DNA of 15,126 nucleotides from an uncultured Blautia sp. (GTDB lineage: Bacteria; Bacillota; Clostridia; Lachnospirales; Lachnospiraceae). Below, piece by piece: positions 1 through 7,486 of this stretch. How positions within the stretch are numbered: the stretch's first letter is position 1; the number at the start of each line of letters is the position of its first letter. The notes beneath the pieces are model-generated. The model was not told where the DNA came from. It ran no database searches and saw nothing but the letters and a program-made list of their open reading frames with translations. Where the stretch lies: assembly GCA_900543715.1 (NCBI GenBank), contig UQSX01000071.1, forward strand, positions 1-15,126, in the 5' to 3' direction. Both the position numbers and the translations under genes were made by a program.

Positions 1-1
1 T

Positions 2-121
2 GAATACCGGACGGCTTATCTCCTGACGCCGTACCTGGCGTCCATCAATAACCTTACGTCAGCGGTGGTAAAAACAGTGGATAAGACCATGAAGATTACC
101 TACACGCTGACGGAGGAGTAA
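2..121 (+). CDS. C-terminal end of an unidentified phage (probably structural) protein, partial
   Basis: An open frame enters from the left edge and ends at TAA 119-121, leaving the last 39 residues. They include LTPYLASINNLTSA and end in ITYTLTEE. I do not recognise the family. Its place just before a holin and endolysin suggests a late phage gene such as a tail or baseplate component, but this is inferred from context only. The protein start lies outside the window. Confidence 0.5.
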   Translation, partial: EYRTAYLLTPYLASINNLTSAVVKTVDKTMKITYTLTEE

Positions 122-186
122 GGGGGATTAGCGGCGGTGCTTTGGGGAGTCCCCGGAGATGAGAATGTATTCCTGCTGTGGCTCTG

Positions 187-465
187 CTACACGCTGGAGT
201 TCCCGGCTTTCTTTTTCCAGCCGGAATTGGAGGCTTTGCTGTCCAACTCCTTCTGGGCCTCCCTGCGCTGTTTTTCAGCCAGTTCCGTTTCGGTCATGGG
301 GCGGATACACAGGGAACCTTCCCCATATTCGACCACGATGGTACTTCCGATGGAAAAGCCAAGTTCTTCCAGCCAGCGCCCCTCCATCTGAATTTTCGGG
401 ACCTGTGTATAGGAACCGCCGGAAAGGCGGCTGGTATATGCGACTTTGATATGTTTCTTGTTCAT
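187..465 (-). CDS. SymE-family toxin-like protein (SpoVT/AbrB-like fold)
   Basis: A 92-residue protein on the minus strand. Residues about 8-55 follow the SymE pattern: KVAYTSR, then VPKIQMEGRWLEELGFSIG, then a VVEYGEGSLCIRP strand. This resembles remembered E. coli SymE (SYASR, then IPAITLKGQWLEAAGF, then KVMEGCIVL). E. coli SymE is an SOS-induced type I toxin with an AbrB-like fold, reported to cut or bind nucleic acid and held down by the antisense RNA SymR. The C-terminal third is charged (TELAEKQRREAQKELD) and probably helical. The start is supported by AGGAGG (complement of 473-478) 7 bases upstream. Its ATG overlaps the stop of the broken ORF upstream (ATGA at 465-462), implying coupling. 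It runs antisense to the phage late genes. Family confidence is good; toxicity is untested, and many Firmicutes SymE-like proteins lack a known role. Confidence 0.75.
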   Translation of the reverse strand: MNKKHIKVAYTSRLSGGSYTQVPKIQMEGRWLEELGFSIGSTIVVEYGEGSLCIRPMTETELAEKQRREAQKELDSKASNSGWKKKAGNSSV

Positions 466-809
466 GAGCGTACCTCCTGTTCGTCTGTTTTATAGTGTTT
501 CCTGGGGCGCTTCCGATAAGCCCCTTCCCTGCCAAGCCAATAGGCGTCATGGGACCGGATCTGCCGGAGACAGCAGGGAAGCGTAGTCCCATGTCCATGT
601 TCATGGTAAGGGGTTCCTCGTTCATGGTAAGGGGTTCCTCTGTGATGGGTGTGATAGATCCGGCAGCTTCTGAAACGTGGGTATTCCTCCAGAAGGATAT
701 GCTAGCAGTGGCCGGTGTTGTTTGACTGGAGCGTCACGGCGCTTCCGTGTAATGCGATGATTGAGAAATAGACGGGGTCAATGGCGTTCAATTCCTTTGG
801 CGTAAACAT
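462..809 (-). pseudogene. Small phage/mobile-element protein interrupted by an in-frame amber codon
   Basis: Reading the minus strand from ATG 809-807, preceded by AGGAGG (complement of 814-819 region), gives MFTPKELNAIDPVYF... and stops at TAG 704-702 (codon 36), after NTGHC. The same frame then runs open for 79 more codons and closes at TGA 464-462, overlapping the ATG of the SymE-like gene as ATGA. The downstream half is rich in His, Arg and Tyr and includes QIRSHDAYWLGREG. From memory, small proteins of this type in Firmicutes mobile elements have Trp after TGH(C/Y), so a TGG-to-TAG change would explain the stop. A 21-base in-frame tandem duplication lies in the same half. I read it as a recent nonsense pseudogene; a functional 35-residue peptide or readthrough cannot be excluded. 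Function unknown. Confidence 0.65.
599..640. repeat. 21-bp perfect tandem duplication inside the broken ORF
   Basis: Bases 599-619 (GTTCATGGTAAGGGGTTCCT plus C) are repeated exactly at 620-640. The unit is seven codons, so the frame on the minus strand is kept; it duplicates RGTPYHE. A perfect copy implies a recent slippage event. Confidence 0.9.
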
Positions 810-819
810 TTTTTCCTCC

Positions 820-957
820 TTCCTGCCAAGGGCTTTTGGTGATTGTATTTATCACTCTACCCGGCAGGAATAGCAACCTGATTCTGTGCCATAAACCGCA
901 CAAATCTCCGCAATGGAGATTGTGCAGCTTAGACACTTCACATAGCAACCTGCAGGC
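820..957 (+). promoter_or_regulatory. Structured intergenic leader upstream of the holin
   Basis: This gene-free stretch is full of pairing sequence. TTCCTGCC (820-827) pairs with GGCAGGAA (863-870). GTGAT (839-843) and ATCAC (851-855) form an operator-like dyad inside that loop. GCACAAATCTCC (898-909) pairs with GGAGATTGTGC (915-925) around loop GCAAT with one bulged A. TGTGC (885-889) can instead pair with GCACA (898-902), which would compete with that stem. The 11-mer ATAGCAACCTG occurs at 870-880 and 942-952, on both sides of the stem. Directly downstream is a terminator-like hairpin. The arrangement resembles an attenuator, but it matches no riboswitch class I know, and some of the dyads may serve the divergent minus-strand promoter. 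Confidence 0.4.
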
Positions 958-985
958 AGGCGCTCAGAGATGGGCGTCTTTTCTT
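958..985 (+). terminator. Terminator-like hairpin just upstream of the holin
   Basis: AGGCGCTC (958-965) pairs with GGGCGTCT (972-979), eight pairs with two G-U, around the six-base loop AGAGAT. It is followed by TTTTCTT. It lies 25 bases before the holin start with no room for a promoter in between, so lysis-gene transcripts from upstream would have to cross it. It could end leftover tail-gene transcription or act as an attenuator. Confidence 0.55.
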
Positions 986-1010
986 ATGGAACGAAAGCGA
1001 GATATTTGTA

Positions 1011-1433
1011 ATGAAAGATTTTTGGAACATGGTCCAGATGGTATTTGCCGCTGTAGGCGGATGGCTGGGGTATTTCCTTGGCGGCAATGACGGGCTGCTG
1101 ATCGCCCTGGTGCTTTTTGTAGCGGTGGATTACCTGACCGGCGTGATGTGCGCCATTTCTGATAAGACGCTGTCCAGCAACGTAGGCTTTAGGGGCATCT
1201 GCAGGAAGGTGCTGATCTTCCTTTTGGTAGGAATCGCCAACATCCTGGATGTCCATGTCATCGGCACCGGGTCGGTGCTGCGGACGGCGGTGATCTTTTT
1301 CTATATTTCCAATGAGGGCGTGAGCCTTTTGGAGAATGCGGCGCACTTAGGCTTGCCGGTGCCGGGAAAGATCAAGGCTGTCCTGGAACAGCTCCATGAC
1401 CGGGCGGAAAAAACAGAAATGGAGGAGAAATGA
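1011..1433 (+). CDS. Phage holin, toxin secretion/phage lysis family (holin 4_1 type)
   Basis: A 140-residue membrane protein with hydrophobic segments at about residues 7-26, 29-49, 67-84 and 92-110. It has a small charged loop (SDKTLSSNVGFRGICRK) and a highly charged C-terminal tail ending in EKTEMEEK. The conserved VDYLTGVM and GxxRK features are typical of the Cph1/phage_holin_4_1 family, whose members assemble in the cytoplasmic membrane and let the endolysin reach the wall. The ribosome site is weak (AAAGCGAG, 9 bases before the ATG), which could delay lysis. Its TGA is separated by one base from the endolysin ATG, and the endolysin site GGAGGAGAA lies within the last codons, so the two are translated together. 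The only clear upstream control is the structured leader and terminator-like hairpin. Confidence 0.9.
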   Translation: MKDFWNMVQMVFAAVGGWLGYFLGGNDGLLIALVLFVAVDYLTGVMCAISDKTLSSNVGFRGICRKVLIFLLVGIANILDVHVIGTGSVLRTAVIFFYISNEGVSLLENAAHLGLPVPGKIKAVLEQLHDRAEKTEMEEK

Positions 1434-1434
1434 G

Positions 1435-2934
1435 ATGAAGTTCGTACAGAGTATTTTAACGAAAAACCCCTGCTATACGGCGGGGAGAAAAATCACAGTT
1501 AAGGGGCTGATGCTCCATTCCGTGGGCTGCCCGCAGCCGAAGGCGTCTGTGTTTATCAATAGCTGGAACAGCCCGTCCTATGACAATGCCTGTGTGCATG
1601 GGTTTATTGATGGGAATGACGGGACGGTATATCAGACCCTTCCCTGGAACCATCGGGGCTGGCACTGCGGTTCCGGCAGCAAGGGGAGCGGCAACAATAC
1701 CCATATCGGCGTGGAGATGTGCGAGCCAGCCTGTATCAAGTACACAAGCGGGGCGAATTTTACCTGCTCCGATACCGCAACGGCAAAGGCTGTGGCGAAG
1801 CGCACTTATGAAGCGGCGGCAGAACTGTTCGCCATGCTGTGCAGGCAGTATAACCTGAACCCGACCGCCGACGGCGTGATCATCAGCCACCGGGAGGGAC
1901 ACAGCCGGGGCATCGCTTCTAACCACGGCGACCCGGAGCATCTCTGGACACAGCTTGGTATGGGTTACACGATGGACACCTTCCGTCGGGCGGTTAAAGC
2001 GGCGATGGACGGCGGCTCCTCTGCGGAAACCAGCGGCTATACCAAGATTATGGGAACCGCTGTGGCCACGGCAGAGCAGATGAAAACCTACATCCGGGGG
2101 AAGAACCCGCAAGTTCCGCAGAGTGTCCTGGACATGATCCCGCTGTACCTGTCCGAGGGGCAGGCAGAGGGTGTGCGCGGCGACATTGCCTTTGCGCAGT
2201 CCTGCCTGGAAACCGGGAACTTTACCTTCTCCGGCTCTGCGGTCACACTGGATCAGAACAACTTCTGCGGGATGGGCGTGACGAGCAATGGGCTGAAGGG
2301 AAATTCCTTTGATACGCCGCAGCTCGGCATCCGGGCACAGATCCAGCACCTGAAAGCGTATGCTTCCACCGATGCTTTGCAGAATGACTGCGTTGATCCG
2401 CGTTTTAAGTACGTCATCAGGGGTAGCGCGGAATATGTGGAGTGGCTCGGCCAGCAGGATAACCCCCAGGGGAAAGGCTGGGCGACCGGCGCCGGGTATG
2501 GGGAGAAAATCCTGACTATCTTGAAGAATATCTGCGGTACGGCGGGCGGCGCTTCCGGGACTGCCGACATCTGGTACCGGGTCCGTAAGACCTGGGCGGA
2601 CGCCAAATCGCAGGTCGGGGCCTTCCGCGTTCTGGAGAATGCGAAGAACTGTTCGGATGAGAATCCGGGATATTGTGTGTTCGATGTAAATGGTGTAAAC
2701 ATTTACACGCCGAAAGAGGTATCCTTTTCACCATATCTGGTACGGGTTTCCATTACAGATTTGAACATCCGCAAAGGGCCAGGAACGAACTATGCCAAGA
2801 CGGGGAAGTTCACCGGTAAGGGCGTGTTTACCATCGTAGAGATGCAGACAGGCAAAGGCTCAGACACTGGATGGGGACGCTTGAAATCTGGAGCTGGATG
2901 GATTTCCCTTGATTATACCGAAAAAATTTCATAA
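1435..2934 (+). CDS. Endolysin: N-acetylmuramoyl-L-alanine amidase + glucosaminidase + SH3 domain
   Basis: A 499-residue modular lysin. Residues about 20-175 form an Amidase_2 domain, with likely zinc/catalytic residues His28 (LMLHSVG), His152 (ISHREGH) and the NHGDPEHLW stretch at 163-171; this cuts the glycan-peptide bond. Residues about 205-367 form a glucosaminidase (lysozyme-like) domain with probable catalytic Glu259 in SCLETGNF. Residues about 381-430 (DAKSQVGAFRVLENAK...) form the SPOR-like linker found in many Clostridial endolysins. Residues about 434-499 form a bacterial SH3 domain (ITDLNIRKGPGTNY), presumably wall-binding. No signal peptide is seen, so export depends on the holin. 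ATG 1435 is chosen because it follows GGAGGAGAA and the holin stop; an in-frame ATG at 1396 would lie deep in the holin gene without a site. A strong terminator follows. Confidence 0.92.
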   Translation: MKFVQSILTKNPCYTAGRKITVKGLMLHSVGCPQPKASVFINSWNSPSYDNACVHGFIDGNDGTVYQTLPWNHRGWHCGSGSKGSGNNTHIGVEMCEPACIKYTSGANFTCSDTATAKAVAKRTYEAAAELFAMLCRQYNLNPTADGVIISHREGHSRGIASNHGDPEHLWTQLGMGYTMDTFRRAVKAAMDGGSSAETSGYTKIMGTAVATAEQMKTYIRGKNPQVPQSVLDMIPLYLSEGQAEGVRGDIAFAQSCLETGNFTFSGSAVTLDQNNFCGMGVTSNGLKGNSFDTPQLGIRAQIQHLKAYASTDALQNDCVDPRFKYVIRGSAEYVEWLGQQDNPQGKGWATGAGYGEKILTILKNICGTAGGASGTADIWYRVRKTWADAKSQVGAFRVLENAKNCSDENPGYCVFDVNGVNIYTPKEVSFSPYLVRVSITDLNIRKGPGTNYAKTGKFTGKGVFTIVEMQTGKGSDTGWGRLKSGAGWISLDYTEKIS

Positions 2935-2947
2935 CTTTAAGAATGTT

Positions 2948-3000
2948 AAAATCCCGTGTATGGTTAGCTGAAGAAAGCTGATTATACACGGGATTTTTTT
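2948..3000 (+). terminator. Rho-independent terminator after the endolysin
   Basis: AAATCCCGTGTA pairs with TACACGGGATTT and is followed by a T run to 3000. Inside, TGGTTAGCT pairs with AAGCTGATTA (with G-U pairs) around GAAGA, giving a very long stem. It closes the late/lysis operon and separates it from the integration module. Confidence 0.92.
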
Positions 3001-3077
3001 ATTTATCCGCTGGAAAGCGGAAAATTTGTCCTTTCAGAGTTAGAAGGGGAAAGCCCTTGCTGATTGGAGGGTCAATG

Positions 3078-3476
3078 ATGGAGAAACAGAAATCTATAAT
3101 TGTTTTGCACCAGAAAAAAGAAAAGGCAAATGGAGAATCTGCGGATGGCTTAAGGAATATGGGAGATATCAGGAAAGGTAGTGTTTGCCAAAATGTAACG
3201 AAACTGGAGACAGGGGAGTCAATCGTTGCGAAAGGCAGTAAAGTGCGACGGGAAAGAAGTATAGAGAAAGGTGAAGAAGCTGAGAAAAATATTCATCCTG
3301 TAACAGGGGCACTTTTTACACAGGAGATGTTGCAATCAGAATTTGACTATTACATGGCGCAGAAACTACTGGAAAAGTTGCGGGAGGCAGGTCTGATTAC
3401 CAAGGAAGAATTGGACAAAATCACGGCGAAAAACCGCCAGTCTTTCTCTCCTTATCTGGCCCGGATTATGCCCTGA
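3078..3476 (+). CDS. Small SHOCT-like protein of the recombinase module
   Basis: A 132-residue protein. The first two thirds are charged, low complexity and probably disordered (KKEKANGESADGL, VRRERSIEKGEEAEKN). The last 45 residues form a helical hairpin (MAQKLLEKLREAGLITKEEL, then DKITAKNRQSFSPYLARI) like the SHOCT-type short proteins often encoded before large serine recombinases in Firmicutes elements. Its role is unproven; an accessory or directionality function is only a guess. ATG 3078 is chosen because GGAGG (3066-3070) is 7 bases away; ATG 3075 is in frame but too close. The gene ends 60 bases before the first recombinase, in the same direction. Confidence 0.6.
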   Translation: MEKQKSIIVLHQKKEKANGESADGLRNMGDIRKGSVCQNVTKLETGESIVAKGSKVRRERSIEKGEEAEKNIHPVTGALFTQEMLQSEFDYYMAQKLLEKLREAGLITKEELDKITAKNRQSFSPYLARIMP

Positions 3477-3536
3477 ATGACTTGCTATTTGTAGGCTTTA
3501 GAGCGAATATGTCCGTACCGAAAGAGAGGTGAGAGG

Positions 3537-5099
3537 ATGAAACGGATCACAAAGATTGCGGAGAATGCATCCCTTGGGAAAAAGAAAATCAGAGTGGCTG
3601 CCTACTGCCGGGTGTCTACAGCCAGTGAGGAACAGCTTGTCAGCCTGGCAGCGCAGAAAGCCCACTATGAGAACTATATCAAATCCAATGACAATTGGGA
3701 ATTTGCCGGACTTTACTATGACGAAGGCATCTCTGGCACGAAAAAAGAAAAGCGGGATGGGTTGCTGGCGATGGTTGCCGCCTGCGAGAGAGGAACGATC
3801 GACTTCGTCATTACCAAGTCCATCAGCCGGTTTGCCAGAAATACCACGGACTGTCTGGAACTGGTGCGGAAGCTGCTGGACTTAAATATTTACATTTATT
3901 TTGAAAAGGAAAATATAAACACGGGCTCCATGGAAAGCGAATTGATGCTTTCTATCCTAAGCGGCCTGGCAGAAAGTGAGTCTGTGTCTATTTCTGAGAA
4001 TGAGAAGTGGGGTATCAAGAGGCGGTTCCAGAATGGCACTTTCATTATTTCCTATCCCCCATACGGCTATGCCAACGTGGATGGGGAAATGGTAATCGTG
4101 CCGGAACAGGCAGAGATCGTGAAACAGATCTTTGCGGATACACTTGCAGGGAAAAGCACCCATGAGATTGCAAAAGGTCTAAATGAGCGGGGCGTTGCCA
4201 CCAAGAAGGGCGGGCGCTGGACGCCGAGTACCATCAATGGCATCATTGGGAATGAGAAATATATCGGAGATGTCCTGTTCCAGAAGACCTATACGGACAG
4301 CAGCTTTAACCGTCATAAGAACCGGGGAGAACTTGACCAGTACCTGATGCAGGACCACCATGAAGCCATCATCAGCAAGGAAGAGTTTGAATGTGCCAAT
4401 GCAGTTTTGAAACAGCGGGGTCGGGAAAAGGGGAATGGCCATGATACCGGGAGATACCAAAACCGGTACGGTTTTTCCGGCCGGATCTGCTGTGGAGAAT
4501 GCGGCGGCAAATATAAGAGACGGATGCATTATAAACCCAGCGGCCAGTATGTGGCCTGGGCTTGTGCCAATCATCTGAAAGATAAAGAAAGCTGTTCGCA
4601 GAAATACATCACGGATGATGCTTTGAAACTGGCGTTTGTTACCATGATGAATAAGCTGGTCTTTGGACATCAGATGGTGCTGCGTCCTCTTTTGCAAAGC
4701 CTGCGGGGGCTGAATGATCAATCCCGGCTGCTAAAGATTGAAGAACTGGAAACGGCAATTGAGAAAAACAGGGAGCAGAAACAGGTGCTGACGAACCTGA
4801 TGGCAAGCGGCTATCTGGAGCCTGCTCTTTTTAATAAGGAAAGTAATGAACTTGTAGCGGAAGCGGAAGCCCTGCGGCAGGAAAAGGATGGGCTGATGCG
4901 CTCTGTCAATGGAGATATGGTCAAAATTGAGGAACTGCAGCGGCTGCTCCGGTTTACATCCAAAGGAACCATGATGACGGAATTCGTTGATGAAATTTTC
5001 CTTTCCTTCGTGGAGCGGATCACCGTACTGTCCAGAAAAGAAGTGGTTTTTGAATGGAAATGCGGACTGTCCCTAAGAGAAAGGCTGGTGGAACCATGA
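3537..5099 (+). CDS. Large serine recombinase 1 (site-specific integrase)
   Basis: A 520-residue protein with full large-serine-recombinase architecture. The resolvase catalytic domain (about 18-160) has nucleophile Ser27 in AAYCRVST, a DEGISGT motif and the [10 protein letters not shown] arginine motif. A Recombinase DNA-binding domain (about 170-300) includes PPYGY and LNERGVATKKGG. A zinc ribbon at about 318-355 starts at ICCGECGG and continues WACANHLKD...C. A coiled coil occupies about 390-470. Such enzymes cut and rejoin att sites through a covalent Ser-DNA bond to integrate and excise phages or conjugative elements. The ribosome site AGAGAGGTG precedes the ATG. Its TGA overlaps the next ATG (ATGA, 5096-5099), so the three recombinase genes look translationally coupled. 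It shares a 34-base identical segment with recombinase 2. Confidence 0.93.
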   Translation: MKRITKIAENASLGKKKIRVAAYCRVSTASEEQLVSLAAQKAHYENYIKSNDNWEFAGLYYDEGISGTKKEKRDGLLAMVAACERGTIDFVITKSISRFARNTTDCLELVRKLLDLNIYIYFEKENINTGSMESELMLSILSGLAESESVSISENEKWGIKRRFQNGTFIISYPPYGYANVDGEMVIVPEQAEIVKQIFADTLAGKSTHEIAKGLNERGVATKKGGRWTPSTINGIIGNEKYIGDVLFQKTYTDSSFNRHKNRGELDQYLMQDHHEAIISKEEFECANAVLKQRGREKGNGHDTGRYQNRYGFSGRICCGECGGKYKRRMHYKPSGQYVAWACANHLKDKESCSQKYITDDALKLAFVTMMNKLVFGHQMVLRPLLQSLRGLNDQSRLLKIEELETAIEKNREQKQVLTNLMASGYLEPALFNKESNELVAEAEALRQEKDGLMRSVNGDMVKIEELQRLLRFTSKGTMMTEFVDEIFLSFVERITVLSRKEVVFEWKCGLSLRERLVEP

Positions 5100-5527
5100 G
5101 ACACATTCCGTATGGATACCGGATTGAAAATGGCCGGGCGGTCATCGATGAAGAACAGGCCGCCACGGTGCGGGATTTTTTTCAGAACTATATTTCCGGC
5201 ATGGCGCTTATGCCCGCCGCTGAGAAGGTCGGATTAAATCTGTACCACGGGAGCGCCGGAAGGATGCTCCGGAATAAGAAGTATCTTGGAGATGATTACT
5301 ATCCGGCTATTATCGATAAAGAAACCTTCGATAAGGCAGAAGAAATACGCATGAGCCGAGCAAAAGCACTGGGGCGGGTGAGGGAACTGGAAGGAAAGAA
5401 GGCCATCCTCTTCCCTACCAACTTTACCATACCTGCAGTGAAAAAGGTTTCTGACGATCCCTTTGAACAGGCGGCGTATGCATACAGTTTGATTGAGAGC
5501 GAGGTAGATGGGGATGGAGCTAAGTAG
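5096..5527 (+). CDS. Stand-alone recombinase DNA-binding domain protein without catalytic domain
   Basis: A 143-residue protein beginning [20 protein letters not shown], the usual opening of the Recombinase domain (Pfam PF07508 type) that normally follows the resolvase domain. [20 protein letters not shown] matches the later part of that domain. No nucleophilic-serine region or zinc ribbon is present. It lies between two complete recombinases and overlaps both (4 bases upstream, 14 bases downstream). I infer a DNA-binding accessory factor of the integration complex; such small in-between genes recur in Firmicutes elements with several recombinases. An old truncated recombinase is the alternative, but its intact frame and tight coupling favour function. 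Confidence 0.75.
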   Translation: MRHIPYGYRIENGRAVIDEEQAATVRDFFQNYISGMALMPAAEKVGLNLYHGSAGRMLRNKKYLGDDYYPAIIDKETFDKAEEIRMSRAKALGRVRELEGKKAILFPTNFTIPAVKKVSDDPFEQAAYAYSLIESEVDGDGAK

Positions 5528-7085
5528 GAATATTACCGTGATCCCCGCCAGAAAGCGGGTAGGAAATACCGCTGCAGTTGGGCAGCGGCCAAAGCTGAGA
5601 GTCGTTGCTTACTGCCGGGTTTCCACGGACAGTGAGGAGCAGGCATCCAGCTACGAAGTGCAGGTGGCGCATTATACGCAGTTTATCCAGAAGAATCCGG
5701 AATGGGAACTGGCCGGGATTTATGCTGATGACGGGATCACTGGAACGAATACGAAAAAGCGGGAGGAATTTAACCGCATGATTCAGGACTGCATGGACGG
5801 AAACATTGATATGATCATTACCAAGTCCATCAGCCGGTTTGCCAGAAACACCCTGGATTGTCTGAAGTATATCCGGGAACTGAAGGAGAAGAACATCCCG
5901 GTTTTCTTTGAAAAAGAGAACATCAACACCATGGATTCCAAGGGTGAGGTGCTGCTTACCATTATGGCGAGCCTGGCACAACAGGAAAGTCAGTCTTTGA
6001 GCCAGAACATCAAACTCGGCCTACAGTACCGTTTCCAGAACGGAGAGGTCCGGGTCAACCACAGCCGGTTCCTGGGTTACACAAAGGATGAGGAAGGGAA
6101 TCTGATCATAGAGCCTGCGGAGGCGGAAGTGGTAAAGCGGATTTACCGGGAGTACTTGGAAGGGGCAAGCATGCTCCAGATCGGGCGTGGCCTGGAAGCG
6201 GACGGGATTCTCACCGGGGCTGGGAAAACGAAGTGGCGTCCGGAAACACTGAAGAAAATCCTGCAGAATGAAAAGTACATCGGAGACGCTCTTTTGCAGA
6301 AGACCTATACTGTTGACTTCCTCAATAAAAAGAGGGTGCAGAACAAGGGGATTGTCCCACAGTATTATGTGGAAAATAGCCATGAGCCGATCATTCCCCG
6401 TGACCTTTATATGCAGGTGCAGGAGGAAATGATCCGGCGGGCGAACCTCCACAGTGGAGCCAACCGGAAAAAGAGAGTTTACAGCAGCAAGTATGCCTTA
6501 TCCAGTATTGTCTACTGCTCCAAGTGCGGCGAAATTTACCGGCGGATTGCATGGAATAACCGGGGGAAACATTCCACCGTGTGGCGGTGCTGTACCCGTG
6601 TGGAACATGGGCCAACCGCCTGTGACGCACCCACTATTCAGGAGTCGGATCTGCAGGCAGCGGTGGTGCAGGCGATTAACCTTACGCTTGGCAACAGAGA
6701 AAACATGATGGTCACTCTCCAGGAGAACGTGAAAGCAGTGATCCGGCAGGAGGATGAAACCTCATCGGAAGGGATTGAGGCCAAGTTGCTGGAACTGCAA
6801 AAGGAACTTCTGAAACTGGCGAATTCGAAAAAGGATTATAATAGTGTTGCGGATGAGATAGACAGGCTGCGGGAATTGAAACAGAATGCACTGGTGGAGA
6901 GCGCCGAGCGGGAGGGACTGAAACAGCGGATCAGGGAGATGCGGGACTTCCTGGAACAGCAGTCCACAGATGTCACGGAGTATGATGAACTGCTGGTGCG
7001 GCGGCTGATTGAAAAGGTCACGGTTTACGATGAGCGGTTTGAGGTGGAGTTCAAATCTGGAGCGAAGGTAGATGTGGAGAGGTAA
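5514..7085 (+). CDS. Large serine recombinase 2 (site-specific integrase)
   Basis: A 523-residue protein with a resolvase domain (nucleophile Ser37 in [38 protein letters not shown]). A Recombinase domain follows ([13 protein letters not shown], and [14 protein letters not shown] around residues 250-265). A zinc ribbon starts near residue 333 ([11 protein letters not shown], then [14 protein letters not shown]). A C-terminal coiled coil (about 410-490) ends in the usual [19 protein letters not shown] strand. ATG 5514 fits GAGG (5501-5504) at 9 bases; ATG 5508, two codons earlier, is also possible. It may work with recombinase 1 as a pair or use different att sites. A terminator follows within 20 bases. 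Confidence 0.93.
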   Translation: MELSRNITVIPARKRVGNTAAVGQRPKLRVVAYCRVSTDSEEQASSYEVQVAHYTQFIQKNPEWELAGIYADDGITGTNTKKREEFNRMIQDCMDGNIDMIITKSISRFARNTLDCLKYIRELKEKNIPVFFEKENINTMDSKGEVLLTIMASLAQQESQSLSQNIKLGLQYRFQNGEVRVNHSRFLGYTKDEEGNLIIEPAEAEVVKRIYREYLEGASMLQIGRGLEADGILTGAGKTKWRPETLKKILQNEKYIGDALLQKTYTVDFLNKKRVQNKGIVPQYYVENSHEPIIPRDLYMQVQEEMIRRANLHSGANRKKRVYSSKYALSSIVYCSKCGEIYRRIAWNNRGKHSTVWRCCTRVEHGPTACDAPTIQESDLQAAVVQAINLTLGNRENMMVTLQENVKAVIRQEDETSSEGIEAKLLELQKELLKLANSKKDYNSVADEIDRLRELKQNALVESAEREGLKQRIREMRDFLEQQSTDVTEYDELLVRRLIEKVTVYDERFEVEFKSGAKVDVER

Positions 7086-7100
7086 ATAATAGAATGAATG

Positions 7101-7143
7101 AGGTGCCTTGTGGCTTTTGAAATGGCTGCAAGGTGCTTTTTTA
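7101..7143 (+). terminator. Terminator after the recombinase module
   Basis: GTGCCTTGTGGC pairs with GCTGCAAGGTGC (with several G-U pairs) around TTTTGAAATG, followed by a run of six T. It ends the integration operon before the AT-rich island. Confidence 0.8.
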
Positions 7144-7171
7144 ATGGGCTGTTAATTTTAAAGAAGGTAGC

Positions 7172-7200
7172 TTGTGCTTATCAACCATAGGGTTTATAAT
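7172..7200 (+). promoter_or_regulatory. SigA-type promoter of the defence island
   Basis: TTGTGC (7172-7177), 17 bases, then a perfect TATAAT (7195-7200). The implied start near 7207 leaves a leader of about 20 bases containing GGAGG (7215-7219) before the XRE gene ATG. It is the only strong promoter I see for the island, so the regulator probably heads the operon and may control itself. Confidence 0.7.
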
Positions 7201-7225
7201 TGTACTATGCTGATGGAGGTGGAAA

Positions 7226-7447
7226 ATGACAACATCGGATATGATCAGAGAATTGTGTGACAGAATGAATATCAGCCTTGCGGAACTTTGCAGACGAATT
7301 GGACAGACTCCGCAGAATTTTAATAAGAAGTTACAACGTGGGACTGTCAGTGTGGAGGAAATGATTGTTATTGCAGATGTACTAGGGGTCAAATTTGAGC
7401 AGAGTTTTACATTAACAAATGGATACAAGATATATCTGGAAAATTGA
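7226..7447 (+). CDS. Small XRE-family (Cro/C1-type) regulator
   Basis: A 73-residue protein that is almost entirely one helix-turn-helix domain. MIRELCDRMNISLAELCRRI and GQTPQNFNKKLQRGTVSVEE carry the HTH, followed by the IVIADVLGVKFEQSF helix and strand. Proteins of this kind bind operators as dimers. The gene lies directly after a strong promoter and 39 bases before the next gene in the same direction, with no terminator between, so it probably heads the defence operon and tunes its expression. It could also be a prophage-type regulator unrelated to defence. Confidence 0.85.
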   Translation: MTTSDMIRELCDRMNISLAELCRRIGQTPQNFNKKLQRGTVSVEEMIVIADVLGVKFEQSFTLTNGYKIYLEN

Positions 7448-7486
7448 AATGATGTGTGTAGACAAAGTGTTTAAAGGAGAACAGGT

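Noticed and set aside
702..704. TAG as a recoded sense codon, as in some gut phages
   Set aside because: The neighbouring SymE-like gene, recombinase-domain gene and OLD gene all end in TAG at sensible family lengths, so TAG is a normal stop here.
1456..2349. A 297-residue minus-strand open frame
   Set aside because: It lies entirely opposite the endolysin gene, has no ribosome site and a Arg/His/Pro-rich composition typical of antisense frames in GC-rich coding DNA.
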